A stretch of 64,000 nt of DNA from Cinnamomum chago (GCA_038049695.1 CP142457.1:60818501-60882500); one strand, 5' to 3'. Counted from the stretch's first letter, positions 39,878 to 51,665 are shown. Notes: a model not told the origin generated them from the sequence alone. Translations and numbers: made by a program.

Positions 39878-42240
39878 GTCCGAACCAAGGTGGAACAGGA
39901 CTCGGACCCATTTACTTATCGGGGCATGATTAAGGACCTAGATCCGGTTTTTACGGGTCGGAACCTCCGGGTAATCGGAGAATCTGGGGCTCATTTACAT
40001 CCTTAGTCGTACGCCAGCTCAACTGTGAGAAGTCATGGGTTTGAGTCCTCACATCACTGCTCCCTCCCTCCCTCATAAGTACATCTATATATATTTTGGC
40101 CGAACGGGGATTCCGGATCTCAAGCACTGTGTGCAAATAAATAAAGAAAAAAACCCGAGTACTGCCCATCTATTAATAACTAAACCCCATACCCAAAGCC
40201 CAATCCATGAGCTCACTTACAAACAAAGAAAACACTCTTCTTCTTAAGAGAAGAAATAAAAATGCTACTCTCTGACCTTTTGATTCTACTACATCCTAAA
40301 TGTTGTCCTCTCTTATATTGACCATTTACTTCTTTTAAATGGAAAAATAAATTTACTATTTATTGTATGTTTATTATGATTTGATATTATTTCATCCAAT
40401 TGTTATTCACACATGTCCATCTATCATTTCGTGAACCAAGCCCCGACCCGTGACCCGCAATAAGGTAAAAGAAGGCTAAAAAACCGGTTTTTGATATTTC
40501 CACCGTATGTATCCGCGGTATACCTGAAGTTTCCAGATTTCCTCCTCTCAGAGAGGAGGAAAACTGGAAAATGCGAGTTTACCGCCGATGGAAGCAGCTG
40601 TAAAGCTTAGTGAGTGTCCAAATAAAGTCGCAAGGCCTTTATATTTCAAATTATCAGAAAAGGAGGAAAAAAAAGGCTAAAAAATCGGTTTTCAATATTT
40701 CCGCCGCGATATACTTGCAATTTCCTGTTTTCCTCCTCTTAGAGAGGAGGAAATCTGGAAAGTAACGAGTTTACCGCCGATTTAAGCAGCGGTAAAGCTG
40801 AGTGAGTGTCCAAATAAAGTTGCAAGGCCTTTTCTTTTCCAATTAACATAAAATAGAATAAAAGAATCGATAGTTGCATTTTTTCTTGTTTCCCATATCT
40901 AGTGAATCCCCATATAATATGAATAAAGAGAAACAAATCACACAAGCTGACTTTGACAATTGACACATGTTGAATTCAATTTCTTGTTTTTCATATAAAT
41001 GTGCTTTCCTCATAAATAAAAGTAGAAATATATAAACTGTCATCAAATATCATCCCCATAATTAAAGAATAAAATCCGAGATATATATCAAGTTATTAAA
41101 GCAATTTGCTCCTGTCTACAACTCCATCCTTAAATCTTTCATCCCTCGTAGCTTTTAATGATCATCGGTGTGATTCACTTGGTAATAAATTCTTAAAAAT
41201 TCAATTCCATGCAAACAGAGGGGCCCTTAAGAGAGCACATTTGTGAAAGGGAATTTAAAAGCATTGAGTGTTATCACGTATCTAATCTAGAGCAATGACA
41301 TAAAAGGTTTTGCAATCTTGAAGTCAACATCTAAACTTTATTTTTGTTGACATGCTTAGATTTGAAACTCTCGGGACCTAGCCAGAAAGCCGAACGACTG
41401 ATGGAACTGGTCAAATCGAGCTCGATAACTATTTAGGACCGTAGCACAACACCACACGGTCGCATATATGCACAGAAAGGCAGTGATGTGTCGACTTCTA
41501 CGACATGTTTGTAGGGTTGCAAACGGAACGGTTCCGGATCGGAACTATAGTGGATTCGGACCCGTTTGTGAATAACGGTTCCGGTTCTGAATCCGGTTTT
41601 GACTCGTAACTTGTTTAGTTGGTTCCAGACCCAGCTTCGATAGGAAAACCGGACCTGGGTCTACCTAGAGGACCGGATTCCTGTTCCAAAATCGATTCTG
41701 ATTTATCTTTATTCTTCATTTTTCCTAAAATAAGAGTATCATTAAAATTATAACAGTGCGCCAAGTCTACTGCCGCTAATATTGTGCGTAAAAATGTAAA
41801 AAAAAGAGTTAATTTTGATGTACAATTTGCAATATCAAATGCTCATATGCCGGGTCCCGGGTCCCCAGGTCGGAACCTATATGGACCCGGTCCCGTTTAT
41901 CAATCGGAATCTAAATTAGGTTCCTGACCCGGACCCGTTTATGAAACGGAACCTAAAATAGGTTCCAGACCAAATTTTTTACAGGTCGGAAATTCTGGGT
42001 AATCAGATAATCGGATACCCGTTTGGAACCCTACATGTTTGCGAGTATAGGCTTTTTTTTTTGTCCGGTTGAAATGAAGGTTCTGCTGGTCTCACGTACA
42101 TTCTCGATCGAAGATATTAGGATCTCTGGTTTTTTATGGTTACAATTATATGCACCCTGTATGTCAGAGTCAATAATCTCGTAGAATCAAAAATATGTTT
42201 AGTTTGGAGATTTTTCGGGATATTTAGGTTGTGCATGGCC
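39878..42240 (+). repeat. Satellite unit 16, truncated at the right edge of the array
   Basis: About 2,363 bp of a C-type unit. It follows the consensus well until about 42,140, then diverges quickly (ATTATATGCACC, AAAAATATGTTTAG, TTTTTCGGGATATTTAGG). Similarity stops after GTTGTGCATGGCC near 42,240. Terminal copies of tandem arrays are commonly less homogenised, and this one fits that pattern. Confidence 0.9.
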
Positions 42241-42320
42241 GTGATATATTTAGTCACACAAAAAATCTCTTTAACAAGATAACGATATACATGTCATGCC
42301 AATACATACGTACGCTCTTT

Positions 42321-42427
42321 TAAGTGGAAGCGAGATGCACATGGTCAGAGCTGTCCCGCATTGGAAATTTTAATAAGTGGAAGCGAGATGCACATGGTCA
42401 GAGCTGTCCCGCATTGGAAATTTTAAC
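42321..42427 (+). repeat. 53-bp tandem duplication at the array border
   Basis: TAAGTGGAAGCGAGATGCAC and the following bases through CATTGGAAATTTTA occur twice in a row with a 53-bp period, starting at 42321 and 42374. The inner string TGTCCCGCATTGGAAA resembles the start of some short plant LTR/TRIM elements, but no matching end was found, so I do not call an LTR. Confidence 0.85.
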
Positions 42428-42442
42428 AAAGGAAAGGACATA

Positions 42443-42444
<2 letters not shown>

Positions 42445-42475
<31 letters not shown>
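42445..42475 (+). repeat. (CT)n microsatellite
   Basis: About 31 bp of uninterrupted CT dinucleotides, followed by CATGTACGAGAGAGAA. It lies just outside the satellite array. Confidence 0.95.
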
Positions 42476-42477
<2 letters not shown>

Positions 42478-44950
42478 GTACGAGAGAGAATCGTAAACTA
42501 TCCTATTCCTAAGCTACCCAAGTCTAAAGACTCCGGCGGGTGTCCCTTGCTCTGCTTCAGCGCTCCACCATCGTACTCCATATTGGACTCCAACGCAGTG
42601 TGCTTCTAATCCGTGCTCCGTCACATGGTGGTCCTTAGTTTGTGCGCTGGCAGCACCATGAATCAATCCTTGATGCCTTGGGCGAGAGTGAGATGACTAT
42701 ACCACTGAGCAGTCTCATGTTTCTCAAATTTGACTTCTCTCACCCATGGATGTGTTTGTGTGAGATGAGGGGGTTCCACAATCCAGAGGAAGAGTATTAT
42801 ATTGGAACCCATTGTTTGGTTGTTAGGATGAGACACCTTTTTTCTGTAATAAGGACAAAAGGAATTAATTCTCTCCGATAGAAAGATATCAATCTCCGAT
42901 GTAAGAAGTAGGAATTAAGGAATTCATCTCTATAGTGGAAACACAATTTGCAGAGCGCGTAATCCTCTTGTTGTACATACATGTTCTAATGGTGAATTAG
43001 TGCAATGAGATGATTTTAATTTTGTGATAGGGCATTTTCTTTATGATTTTTTGTGTAACTCACCATTCAATTGTTACGTGCAACACATTTTTTTTTGTAC
43101 AAATAGAAAATCATGAGCTGATTTTCCTAGATGGAGGGACTTCAATTTCCTATGGCAGACTTAAGAATATATGCATGATTACTCTATCCCATAGAAATAG
43201 AAATCTGCTGATCATAAAATATTCCTCTCTTTGTTAAGCAAATTCTAAGAAGGCCCAAACTAAATGCATATCACAAGTAGACTGAAATCTTACAGGCCTC
43301 TCATTTTGGCTTTATTTGCGGATGACTGCAAGCAACAAGAAGATCAAAGACCATTTTACCCAAAAGAAAAATCTAATGAGAGTTCAAACGACAGAAAACC
43401 CATAGGCCACATCCTACCCACCGAGGGTTTCGGATTGTGTGCAGCCCGTCAAACCCATATAAACTGCTCAGGTGTCCCTGCATGTATGGAACCAATACAA
43501 CCAAATTGACCAAATTTTAAGCTCAATGACACCCAAAGTCAAGTGTGTGTGTCCTTTTTATATATATATACAAACTCGTCACATATCTAATTTCAATTCG
43601 TAGTTAGTTTTAGCTCTGTCATTTTCAACCAATGGAATATATAAGAAAGATCTCCAAGCTTTTGTTGTTAGGTAGAATGAGAATGTTCACTGTGAGATTG
43701 TCCAGTTGAAGGATGGGTAAAGGGTCCCTAGCTGTAGTGCTGTACCCTTACTTGATAGGCTTGTTGAGCTCTAAACCATTGACTCGCCAACTCGATGGCT
43801 CAAGAGAGTCACTTTAAAAAAAATTATAATATAATTTTTTTCTAAATAGAACAAATACTTATAAATTAATTTAAAAAAATATGAATTTACATGCATTAAT
43901 AAAAATATTTTCGATAACAAGAGATTGTCGGGTTGGCAATCCTGTGCATGTCACCTGAATGCCCAGGGACTGATTCCTTAGTATGCCAATTGTTCCCACG
44001 TGTGTGGGCTTCTCTTCCGACTTGTAAGAGCTATCATTCACATTTTGTGGGCATCTACTTTCCACTTTCGTGGGCTCTCCTTCTCACATGTGTGGGGTCT
44101 CTTATGTCCTAACCCTCTTGGCGACTAGGCCGGTGTACCAAATGAATCTTAAAAAATGATAATTCAAATCAGTAAGTGTATTATATTTCAAGCAATTATC
44201 ATTTTTAAATTACTAAATGCAAATGTCAAGTATTAATTACTTATATTTGACTTGCCGCCGAGTTTACCCTATATTTGACTTGTTCTTCCCTCAAAACGAG
44301 GTGACTCGGACGAGTTTTCCAACCATGTTGTACCAAGGGAATTCTCTCGTGCGACTTAAACACGGTTTTAAAGACAGGCTATATGGTTTTCTAACGAGAC
44401 AAGGGGAAGGCCCAATTGTACCAAATTGATTACAACTAGAAAATATGTACCACACTTGCCTATCATGTGCCGTGTGTTTTTCCCCTCAGGGAGAAACAAA
44501 AAAGGGGATTAAAGCATGTAGGCCGTAATTTGACTCCTTGCAGGTCAGAGAAGATCCAAATTCATCATGCATCAGGACCATCCAACGACGAGTTTCAAAA
44601 ATCACACGATGACTAAGCATCATCGACATAGGTTCTTGTATACTTGCTAACTTCTGAATGCAATACTCGGATCATACACATAGCAACCATTCTTACTAAG
44701 CAAAGTAATACACAGTAAAAACATTTATACATTCCATCTTTTATTGAATTTACAGCTGGACGTAACCTATCGGAAGGCATGGCCCGGAATAGATGAAAAT
44801 GGAGCATAATTCATTTAGACAAGGTTTTGACGGTGATGATGAGGACGACGACGACCATGAAGATTGAGCATATAGCTGAACACAATATTATTATACTACT
44901 TAGAGCCCCAGACTCTAGGATCATTTCCATCAATAGATAACTATTCATAA
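42476..44950. other. Intergenic DNA between the satellite and OMT copy 1
   Basis: No gene is recognised. Short open frames exist, such as 42642-42881 and 43264-43509, but none has a known motif or conserved structure. The stretch near 43,290-43,345 (CTCTCATTTTGGC, TTTATTTGCGGATG, GCAAGCAACAAGAAGATC) resembles sequence found about 1 kb upstream of the OMT start codons, near 47,790 and 53,105. It may be a relic of a further OMT duplication. A dense AT tract lies at 43,815-43,890. Confidence 0.6.
44740..44745 (-). terminator. Possible polyadenylation signal of OMT copy 1
   Basis: The minus strand reads AATAAA about 205 bp past the stop codon of OMT copy 1. Plant signals are loose, so this is only a candidate. 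Confidence 0.3.
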
Positions 44951-46832
44951 TCATGGATAGAGCTCGATGACGGATCGTAAACCCAGCACAGGTGTTGTCT
45001 TGTATTGATTGAAACCCGCATCCATGAATATTTTACGCCATTCTTGTTCATCTCTCTCCTTTCCTCCTATGTGCACCATCATCATCACGTCAAAGCAGAG
45101 CTGTGCCTCTGTCGACTTGGGATCAGCCTGTGTAGTATCCACAACCATCTCAACTATGATCACTTTACCTCCCTCATCTTTAGAGGGTATGGCTTCCTTG
45201 CACCTTCTTAGTATCCTTACACAGTCTTCGTCGCTCCAGTCATGAAGAATCCACTGCAACCCATTAGAGAAAGGCATTTTTATTTATATTATATAAACAC
45301 ATCTAATATTCTATCACGATCAACTTTGAAAAATTAAATTAGGGGGCCTAGGAAACGTGGCTGTGTCCCGCACAAATTTTTGAAATCCTTCATATTTTTT
45401 TTAGATTCCTTTCTCACCCTTCTTGCACAAAACTATTTTTCATGATCCTATAAGTCTGTCCTGCACTACCTCAAATAACCTATCCAAGGTTCAAGCTTAA
45501 CCCCCCCTGTTTGCTCTAACGAACTATGATGCCTGTTGCCAACTCATGAACTTATCAATCCCTCAGCAGCACGGTGACATGTAGAATAGGGATTAACACA
45601 TGCAATGGAGGGGGTGGCTAGGTTCTAAACCTGGTAATTTCGATGAGAACTGCTGCTTCTTACCACACAGGTATAACAATTGCCTCTTCAGTTCGTGGCA
45701 ACTGAGGCCACCCATTCTCCTCTTAAAACATCCAAAGAAATATTATTAGAGCACCAAATAATATTTCCTTTGAATTATAACAAGATATATAATATTTCCT
45801 TTGAAATATAACCAAATGAAGATGAGAAATGAATACGCAGACTCCACCATATATAGTAATTCAATGAATAGAAAGTGAAGGTTCTATTTATATCTTTACT
45901 TTATATCATTCACCTCGCACCTCTTTAATAGTTTATTTGTCGAACCATGAATTCCTATGTATTTTAATTAATGCAAACAAGCATAGATTATATTCTCCTA
46001 GTGGCAATAATAATGGTAATAGTAATAAACATACCCTATCTGCAATTTTAAAGCCAGTTACCTTGAGAAAAACTGCATCAGCCTTAGGAATGGACTCGAA
46101 CATGTCCCCTCCAACGAAATCTATGTGGGTTGTAGTCTTGGGCACAGTTGCAACCACATGCGGGAGGTCAAGCACGGTGCACTTGATGTGTGGGAAGGCC
46201 CTTCCAATTGTCATTACAGTCTCACCAGTGCCACCCCCTACATCGACTACGGACCTCACTCCTTTGAAAAACCCACTGCACTCATTAACAAGGATTTCCA
46301 TTATAATCTTGGAGTCACAGGCCATGGCCCTGTTGAACCTGTTACTAGTCTCAGGGTTCTGGGCCATGAACTCCCAAACACCCAACCCTGTAGCGGTCTC
46401 CATGACCGACCCCGCCTCTCCTTGGAACCATCTACTTAAGAAATGATATTGCGACTCGAGCACCGGGTCCAACAACATCAACAAAAATGGTGAAAGACTC
46501 ATCCTCGACTCATTCAAGAGGAGCCTAGAAGATGGTGTGAGCGCATATCCTTCTTCTCCATCTTCATTTTTCTGCGAGGCGAAGAAGCCCGTGCAGACCA
46601 AGAGGCGCATGAGGCGGTTCAAATGTGCGATTTTGGCCGGAGAGACCGGAAGTGCGTCGGTGAGCTCCAAGAGCTTCATGGGTCGGCCATGGTTGTGGAT
46701 GATGTCTGGAATGCCTAGCTCAACGGCACATTTGAGAGACATAGAGCTTGCTAAGTTGAATATGTGGTACCAAATATGGGCTTGGGCTTGGAAAAATTCT
46801 TGGGCATCCCTTCCTCCTTTAGTGGACTCCAT
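44951..46832 (-). CDS. Plant SAM-dependent O-methyltransferase, COMT-like (copy 1)
   Basis: This enzyme would move a methyl group from S-adenosylmethionine to a phenolic hydroxyl in the cytosol, probably as a homodimer. Exon 1 is 46062-46832 (257 codons). An 808-bp GT-AG intron follows (45254-46061). Exon 2 is 44951-45253, giving 357 aa, the usual size. The N-terminal dimerisation region spans roughly residues 10-115. SAM-binding motifs are VDVGGGTG (196-203), LDLPHV (221-226) and GGDMFESIP (241-249). The catalytic histidine is H261 in ILHDW, just after the phase-0 intron, and the GGKER segment with conserved acidic residues follows. From memory the sequence most resembles trans-resveratrol di-O-methyltransferase-like proteins; the substrate cannot be inferred. 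The ATG is the first in frame and sits 46 bp from a TATA box. No disabling change is seen. Confidence 0.93.
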
Positions 46833-46877
46833 TGCTACTTCACTCTAGTCTAAAAAAATTCTGCTTGCACACATCGA

Positions 46878-46883
46878 TTTATA
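46878..46883 (-). promoter_or_regulatory. TATA box of OMT copy 1
   Basis: The minus strand reads CTATAAATC, 46 bp before the start codon, implying a 5' leader of only about 15 nt. The same box at the same spacing precedes the OMT pseudogene (52340-52345), so it was present in the duplicated ancestor. Confidence 0.5.
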
Positions 46884-48937
46884 GTGTCATGAGACTTGGA
46901 TTAGGTAGAATAAGACGAACCTACTGCAGTGCAACCACTGAAGCAGAAGAGAGGGTGGGCCCGTGATAAAACATTGCACCAATTTTGGTCTTTTAATTAT
47001 TAATCTACGAAAGCATCCAAAAAATTTCTCCGTACTGTTAAGATTTGACTAAGATCTATACATGTGAGACCAAGCCCTAGCTGCAATGAAGAGATCTATA
47101 CATCCATTAATTGTAATTATATTTCATATTTTAACGGAGTTGTTCACGATGAGACGGACCCCACGCCTGTATATTACTAGATCCTCTGATGAAACCTTGA
47201 GAAATCTCGAGTCAAAGGTGTGGAACTTCACAGTGGGACCCACCTATTGAAATAAACACCCTCCAAACATACGGTGTATGCTTAAATTTTATGTCAATTG
47301 GAGTTTTTCCACATTTGGTAAAAAAACATGATTAAACACGTACAATCTCATGCATACCAAGTTTTACCTATTGAATCAAAGATTAATCAATCCAATGTTG
47401 GAAAAAACTCATATTCATGTAAAACTTGATCATCCTCCCATACACTCAAAAGGATATTTATTTTGAACCGTTAGGATTTCAACAAGTGAGCCCCACTTTG
47501 GATTTCTCCTCTTTTAACTAAATTTCTCTCTGTTAAAACCACAGAGAATCTTGAAAATTTCAAGCGGAAAAGAAGCGACCTTCGTAATTGGGCACATGGT
47601 GCTTGGCACAAAAGGAAAACATAGTCTTCGGACTGAGAGTAGAATCTGTGACAATCCTCAGTGGAGCCCAGTTATAATAATTTATACATAGCACATAAAA
47701 GAAAACATATAGTACTAGAAAGGTTATAGTACTGGAAGGAATTGCTCCGATGCATTTCACATGTGGACCGGAATTTCAAAGGGCTCTCATTTTCGCTTAT
47801 AATTGCTGAGTCTTCAAGGACAAAAAAATAATAAATAAATAAATAAAATCTAACACCTTATCTTATCCATCTCACACAAATGTATTTGAGAAATGATATT
47901 TAATTTATTGGATAATGATAGCCTCGAAAAGAAATTTTTTCTCTTTTTGATGGAATGAGAGGTTATAAAATGTTGGGTCTATAAATATTTGACTCATTCA
48001 ACAAGGGCCTTAAGGTTAAGGATATTAGTATAGTGTTGATGGGAATTGGATTAATTGTTGCCCTTTCAAAATCAAAATCCCATCATAAGCGTACAGTCGC
48101 GACGTTTAAACTTTGGGGCGTTCGGTCGAAAGTCCCTCCTCAAAGTATGAAGTATGACTTCATTGCAAATAATCCACAAAAAAAAGTCATGCGGCCAAAG
48201 GTCTTCTAACATATTTACATACCTGACATATTTAATTTACCCTTTCTTCAAAATCATATCCCACGATTAGTATGATATGCCAATAATAATGGTCAACTTC
48301 TATTTAATTGACTACGATTAATGAAATCCCATTAATGAGAACGAAAATAACTTTCAAAAAATGCTGTCATAAAAACCCTTATATATAATCAGAAGTTTCA
48401 TTGGGCGCTCCCTTGGTGGGGGTAGGTGGAGATATTGTCTAGTTCGATCATGAGATGACTTCTCGTATCATTGCGGATGTGATCGTCTGATAAAGACGAC
48501 CCCTTATCATTATCCGACACCCATCTTGTCTGTCAGCACGTTTTGCAACGTAGCCGTAGCTTTATGAAAGTACAATAATGGTTTAGTACTCATCTCAATG
48601 GGTGTACCGAGTTGAAGATGATACCGAGACCAGATTTGGATGCATTCTGGCACCGTTGCCGAGGTGTCTTATGCCGAAACCGAGGTGAGTCTAGCCGGTA
48701 CTCTTCCCAAGGCTAGCTCAAGCTTGGTACCAGCTGGCACTGTTGTCGAGCTGGGTGTGTCTTGACACTATTGCCGAGCTTGGACACCGAGATCGGGATA
48801 AGCTGAATCGGTACTGTTATCGAGATTAGGGTAATCCTGCCCTTAAGAAAACCTCCCACATAGTGACCATTCGTAGACCAACTCATAGGATATTCTGATT
48901 CGTATATACTAAATGCAATTTTAAAGACACTAGTTAC
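46884..48937. other. Intergenic DNA between OMT copy 1 and the OMT pseudogene
   Basis: No gene is seen. The first 150 bp are similar to the DNA upstream of the pseudogene (52,346-52,490), and 47,560-47,870 resembles 52,980-53,160; these are duplicated promoters. At 47129-47538 a segment of about 410 bp is bounded by TTTTAACGGAG and CTCTGTTAAAA, 10 of 11 inverted, and could be a MITE, but no target duplication is clear. From about 48,600 to 48,835 there are irregular repeats of TTGCCGAG, ACCGAG and GTCGAG type. The pseudogene's second exon should lie here, but no WILHDW-coding stretch was found. Confidence 0.55.
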
Positions 48938-49536
48938 CTTGAGAAAAACTGCATCAGCCATAGGAATGGACTCGAACATGTCCCATCCAACGAAATCAAG
49001 GTCCACAGTATTGGGAACAGTTGCAACCACATGCGGTAGGTCAAGCACTATGCATTTGATATATGTGGGAATGCCCTGGCAATTGTCATAGCAGTCTCAC
49101 TAGTGCCACCCCCAACATCCACCAACGATCCCAACCTATGGAAAACCCCACCACACTCATTAACAAGGACTTCCATTAGAAACCTAGAGTCACTGGCCAT
49201 GGCCTCGTTGAACTTGTTGCTCGTCTTAGGGTTCTGGGCCATGTACTCCCAAAGCCTCATACCGGTAGCGGTCTCCATGACCGACACACCCTCCCCTTTG
49301 AGCCATCTACTTAAGAAACGCCATTGCGACTCAGAGCACCGGGTCCAGCAACATTAACAAAAATGGCGATAGACTCATCCTCGACTCATTCAAGAGGAGT
49401 TCGGATGAGGGTGTGAGCACATATCCTCCTTTTCCATGCTCATTCTTCTGTAAGGCGAAGCAGCCCAAATGAACCAAGAGACGCATGAGGCGGTGCACAT
49501 GTGCTGTTCTGGCTGGAGGGATAGGAATTGCTTCGG

Positions 49537-49541
49537 CAAGC
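49537..49541 (+). repeat. Target-site duplication, left of the solo LTR
   Basis: CAAGC immediately precedes the LTR start. The other side has CGAGC at 52118-52122, one mismatch, consistent with the 5-bp duplication made by LTR retroelement integrase. Confidence 0.65.
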
Positions 49542-49943
49542 TGTTAGACCCCATTCCGAGTTAATAGAAATTAACTTTAATTAATTGGAAATTAAGTTAA
49601 TTAAATGTGGTTAACTAAGCTAATGATGGTTTATGGCTAAATGGAATTGAATTAGCCTAAAATGAATGATTTAGGCTTAATGAAATGATAATAAAAGAGA
49701 TCAAATGAATTGAAAGGGGTTTTAGACTTAAAACAAGAAAACTAAGGACTTTTTCGTAAATATGAATCTTTGCGTATTTTGTCGAATACAGAAACTCTTG
49801 ATACCAACATGTGTATCTTGACGAGTATGTTAACTTCCATAAAAGACTCGAACTCGTTTGACGAGTATCAGATCAAATGACCTTTCATTTTACTCGAATT
49901 GTAAATGAGAGAAGATTGTGGACTTAAATGCAAATTAACAACT

Positions 49944-49950
49944 TATATAA
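49944..49950 (+). promoter_or_regulatory. Candidate TATA box of the LTR promoter
   Basis: TATATAA lies about 400 bp into the LTR on the plus strand, followed by a pyrimidine-rich region (CTTCTTCTTCTTCC near 49,992). This is where a U3/R boundary could lie. Confidence 0.35.
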
Positions 49951-50305
49951 GCTAAATGAGTTCATTCTCTTATCCTAGCAAATCCTAGGCACTTCTTCTT
50001 CTTCCATTTCATCTCCTTCAAGCATCAAGAGTGAAGTTTTGGAGTGGTTCAAGTGAAGAGATTCATCTACTTCACCTTCTTCTTCATCTTCTTGGATTTT
50101 TTGGAAGAAAACCTTCAAATTGAGAAGTTTTCTTCTCAATCTAAGCTAAGCAAAGGGGTTTTTGTGGATTAATTTTCAAATTGAGGCAAGTATATGCTAT
50201 TCTATTGATTTATGATGTTATAGAACTTATAAGAACTCAAGAGTTCAAATTCTAGGATTTTGCTTTAGAAATTCTGAAGCTTTGTAATGGAGTTCTGGGA
50301 GCAGT

Positions 50306-50690
50306 TCGGTCGACCGACACCTGACCGAACTGCTGACCGAACCTACCTGGGTTCATTTCTCAGTGTGGTTCAGCTTCTGGAAAGCTGATCGACATTTGAC
50401 TGAACCTACCAGATTAAAATGCACAGGATAATCAACTTTTGGAAAGCTGACCGAGAAAGTTTGGCTAACCGACACTGTGGCTTCGGTCAGCCAAGTGCCG
50501 ACCGACAGGTCGACCGAGTAATCTTTGAAGTGTCAGAAATTTTGAATTTCTGAATTGCAAGTTGAGGTCGACCGAGGAGTCAATTGGCAGAGTTCAGCTG
50601 CCCGAATGGCCGACCGAGAGTTAACCGAGTGTGAATGTCGGTCAACCGACAGCTGACCAACAAGGTGACCGAACTTGGAGGAAATTTCAA
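50306..50690. repeat. GACCGA-motif cluster within the LTR
   Basis: Over about 385 bp the core GACCGA (or its complement TCGGTC) recurs many times with irregular spacing. A perfect 12-bp palindrome, TCGGTCGACCGA, lies at 50306-50317. The sequence is much richer in CG dinucleotides than the surrounding DNA. Confidence 0.75.
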
Positions 50691-51665
50691 ATTTAAAGTC
50701 TGATTTGCATATGGGCTGATATTGGTGATATCTAAGCCTTCATAGGTATTAGCTAAGTTTATTTTAACGTACAAATTACAAAATAAAGTGATGTTCATCG
50801 AGAATAACACATACGTTGGATAACGTGCGCTTCACCGATTTGTTTGGTTTAGAAGTCTAGATTAAATGATAGATTGAGTTGATTTCTTGAGTCTTGACAT
50901 TATATAGTGATTTCTCAACTCGTTATCAAACCGAACTGATTAATGTAATGAATAGTTACTAAATGTAATACTGAATAATGAACATTTACTAAATGTAATA
51001 AAGAATTAATGAACAATCCTACTGCAGCAGATGGACTCGGGTGTTCCGGTGCTCCATGGCGATCCCAGTGATCTCTGATCAAGACACTAGTAGATCCCAC
51101 ACATATATGGACTGAAGAGTCTCATTTGATAAGTCATTTAAAAGACATAGACTGAAAAGTCACTGAATTCATAAGCCATTTAATAAAAATATTCAATGAA
51201 AACAATGAATGAGATACAAATGAATGAACATGAAATGAACGACTCCTTCATTTAGGAAGAACTGGACTGAGCTGAAATAAATGTTATTGTAGTTGCCAAT
51301 TAGTAATTGATATTACTTGACTCATGTGACCAATTACTGTGCTAAATTGATTTGTGTAGAACTGTTAAATTGATGAATTGACAGGGTATCGTATAAGGTA
51401 ATATGATTTATCATAGAATTATATATACATTGTTGAACCGTCGTGTTCACGGTGTTATTGATGAACATTACACGCCTAGTTGTTCATGCCGAGACCGCAC
51501 CGCTAGCGGAGGAGGCCCATCCGATACCTCCAGGAGGTTTAATCGAATGGATGTGAATCAGAGTACTAATGGAAGGGACATTTTGGGAAAAATTTTGATA
51601 GATACTTTTGTATATTCATTTTGCATAGTAATTAAATGTCACATGCATTGTATTTGAAGGGGGGT

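Larger units (their letters stand above)
1..42240 (+). repeat. Macrosatellite array of about 2.66-kb tandem units
   Basis: Sixteen head-to-tail units are visible. Taking the motif GTCCGAA(A/C)C as phase zero, they start at 1, 2653, 5313, 7965, 10625, 13266, 15928, 18590, 21250, 23912, 26574, 29235, 31896, 34557, 37218 and 39878. Full units are 2,641-2,662 bp long. The window opens exactly in phase with this motif, so the array probably continues to the left; the right end lies near 42,240, inside unit 16. Copies differ mainly by scattered substitutions and by A/T homopolymer length. No unit holds a recognisable protein domain, rRNA or full tRNA. Every unit has the same internal order: tRNA-like stretch, AT-rich spacer, a 200-bp duplication with palindromes, a second AT-rich spacer, and a segment with hAT-like ends. 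What is seen is a long-period satellite; that its parts derive from transposons is inference. Confidence 0.97.

Noticed and set aside
1..42240. Array interpreted as rDNA intergenic spacer or an rRNA cluster
   Set aside because: No 18S, 5.8S, 25S or 5S rRNA sequence is visible in any unit.
1..42240. CRISPR-like array
   Set aside because: The repeat unit is 2.66 kb with no short repeat-spacer pattern, and the surrounding genes are plant nuclear genes.
42360..42650. Solo LTR or TRIM beginning TGTCCCGCATTGGAAA
   Set aside because: The starting string is suggestive, but it occurs twice through a local 53-bp duplication, and neither a matching end nor a target duplication was found.
45937..46446. 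Plus-strand open frame of 169 codons opposite OMT exon 1
   Set aside because: It is the antisense shadow of the conserved OMT coding exon, without its own domain. The same holds for 46125-46439, 46537-46848 and 60994-61455.
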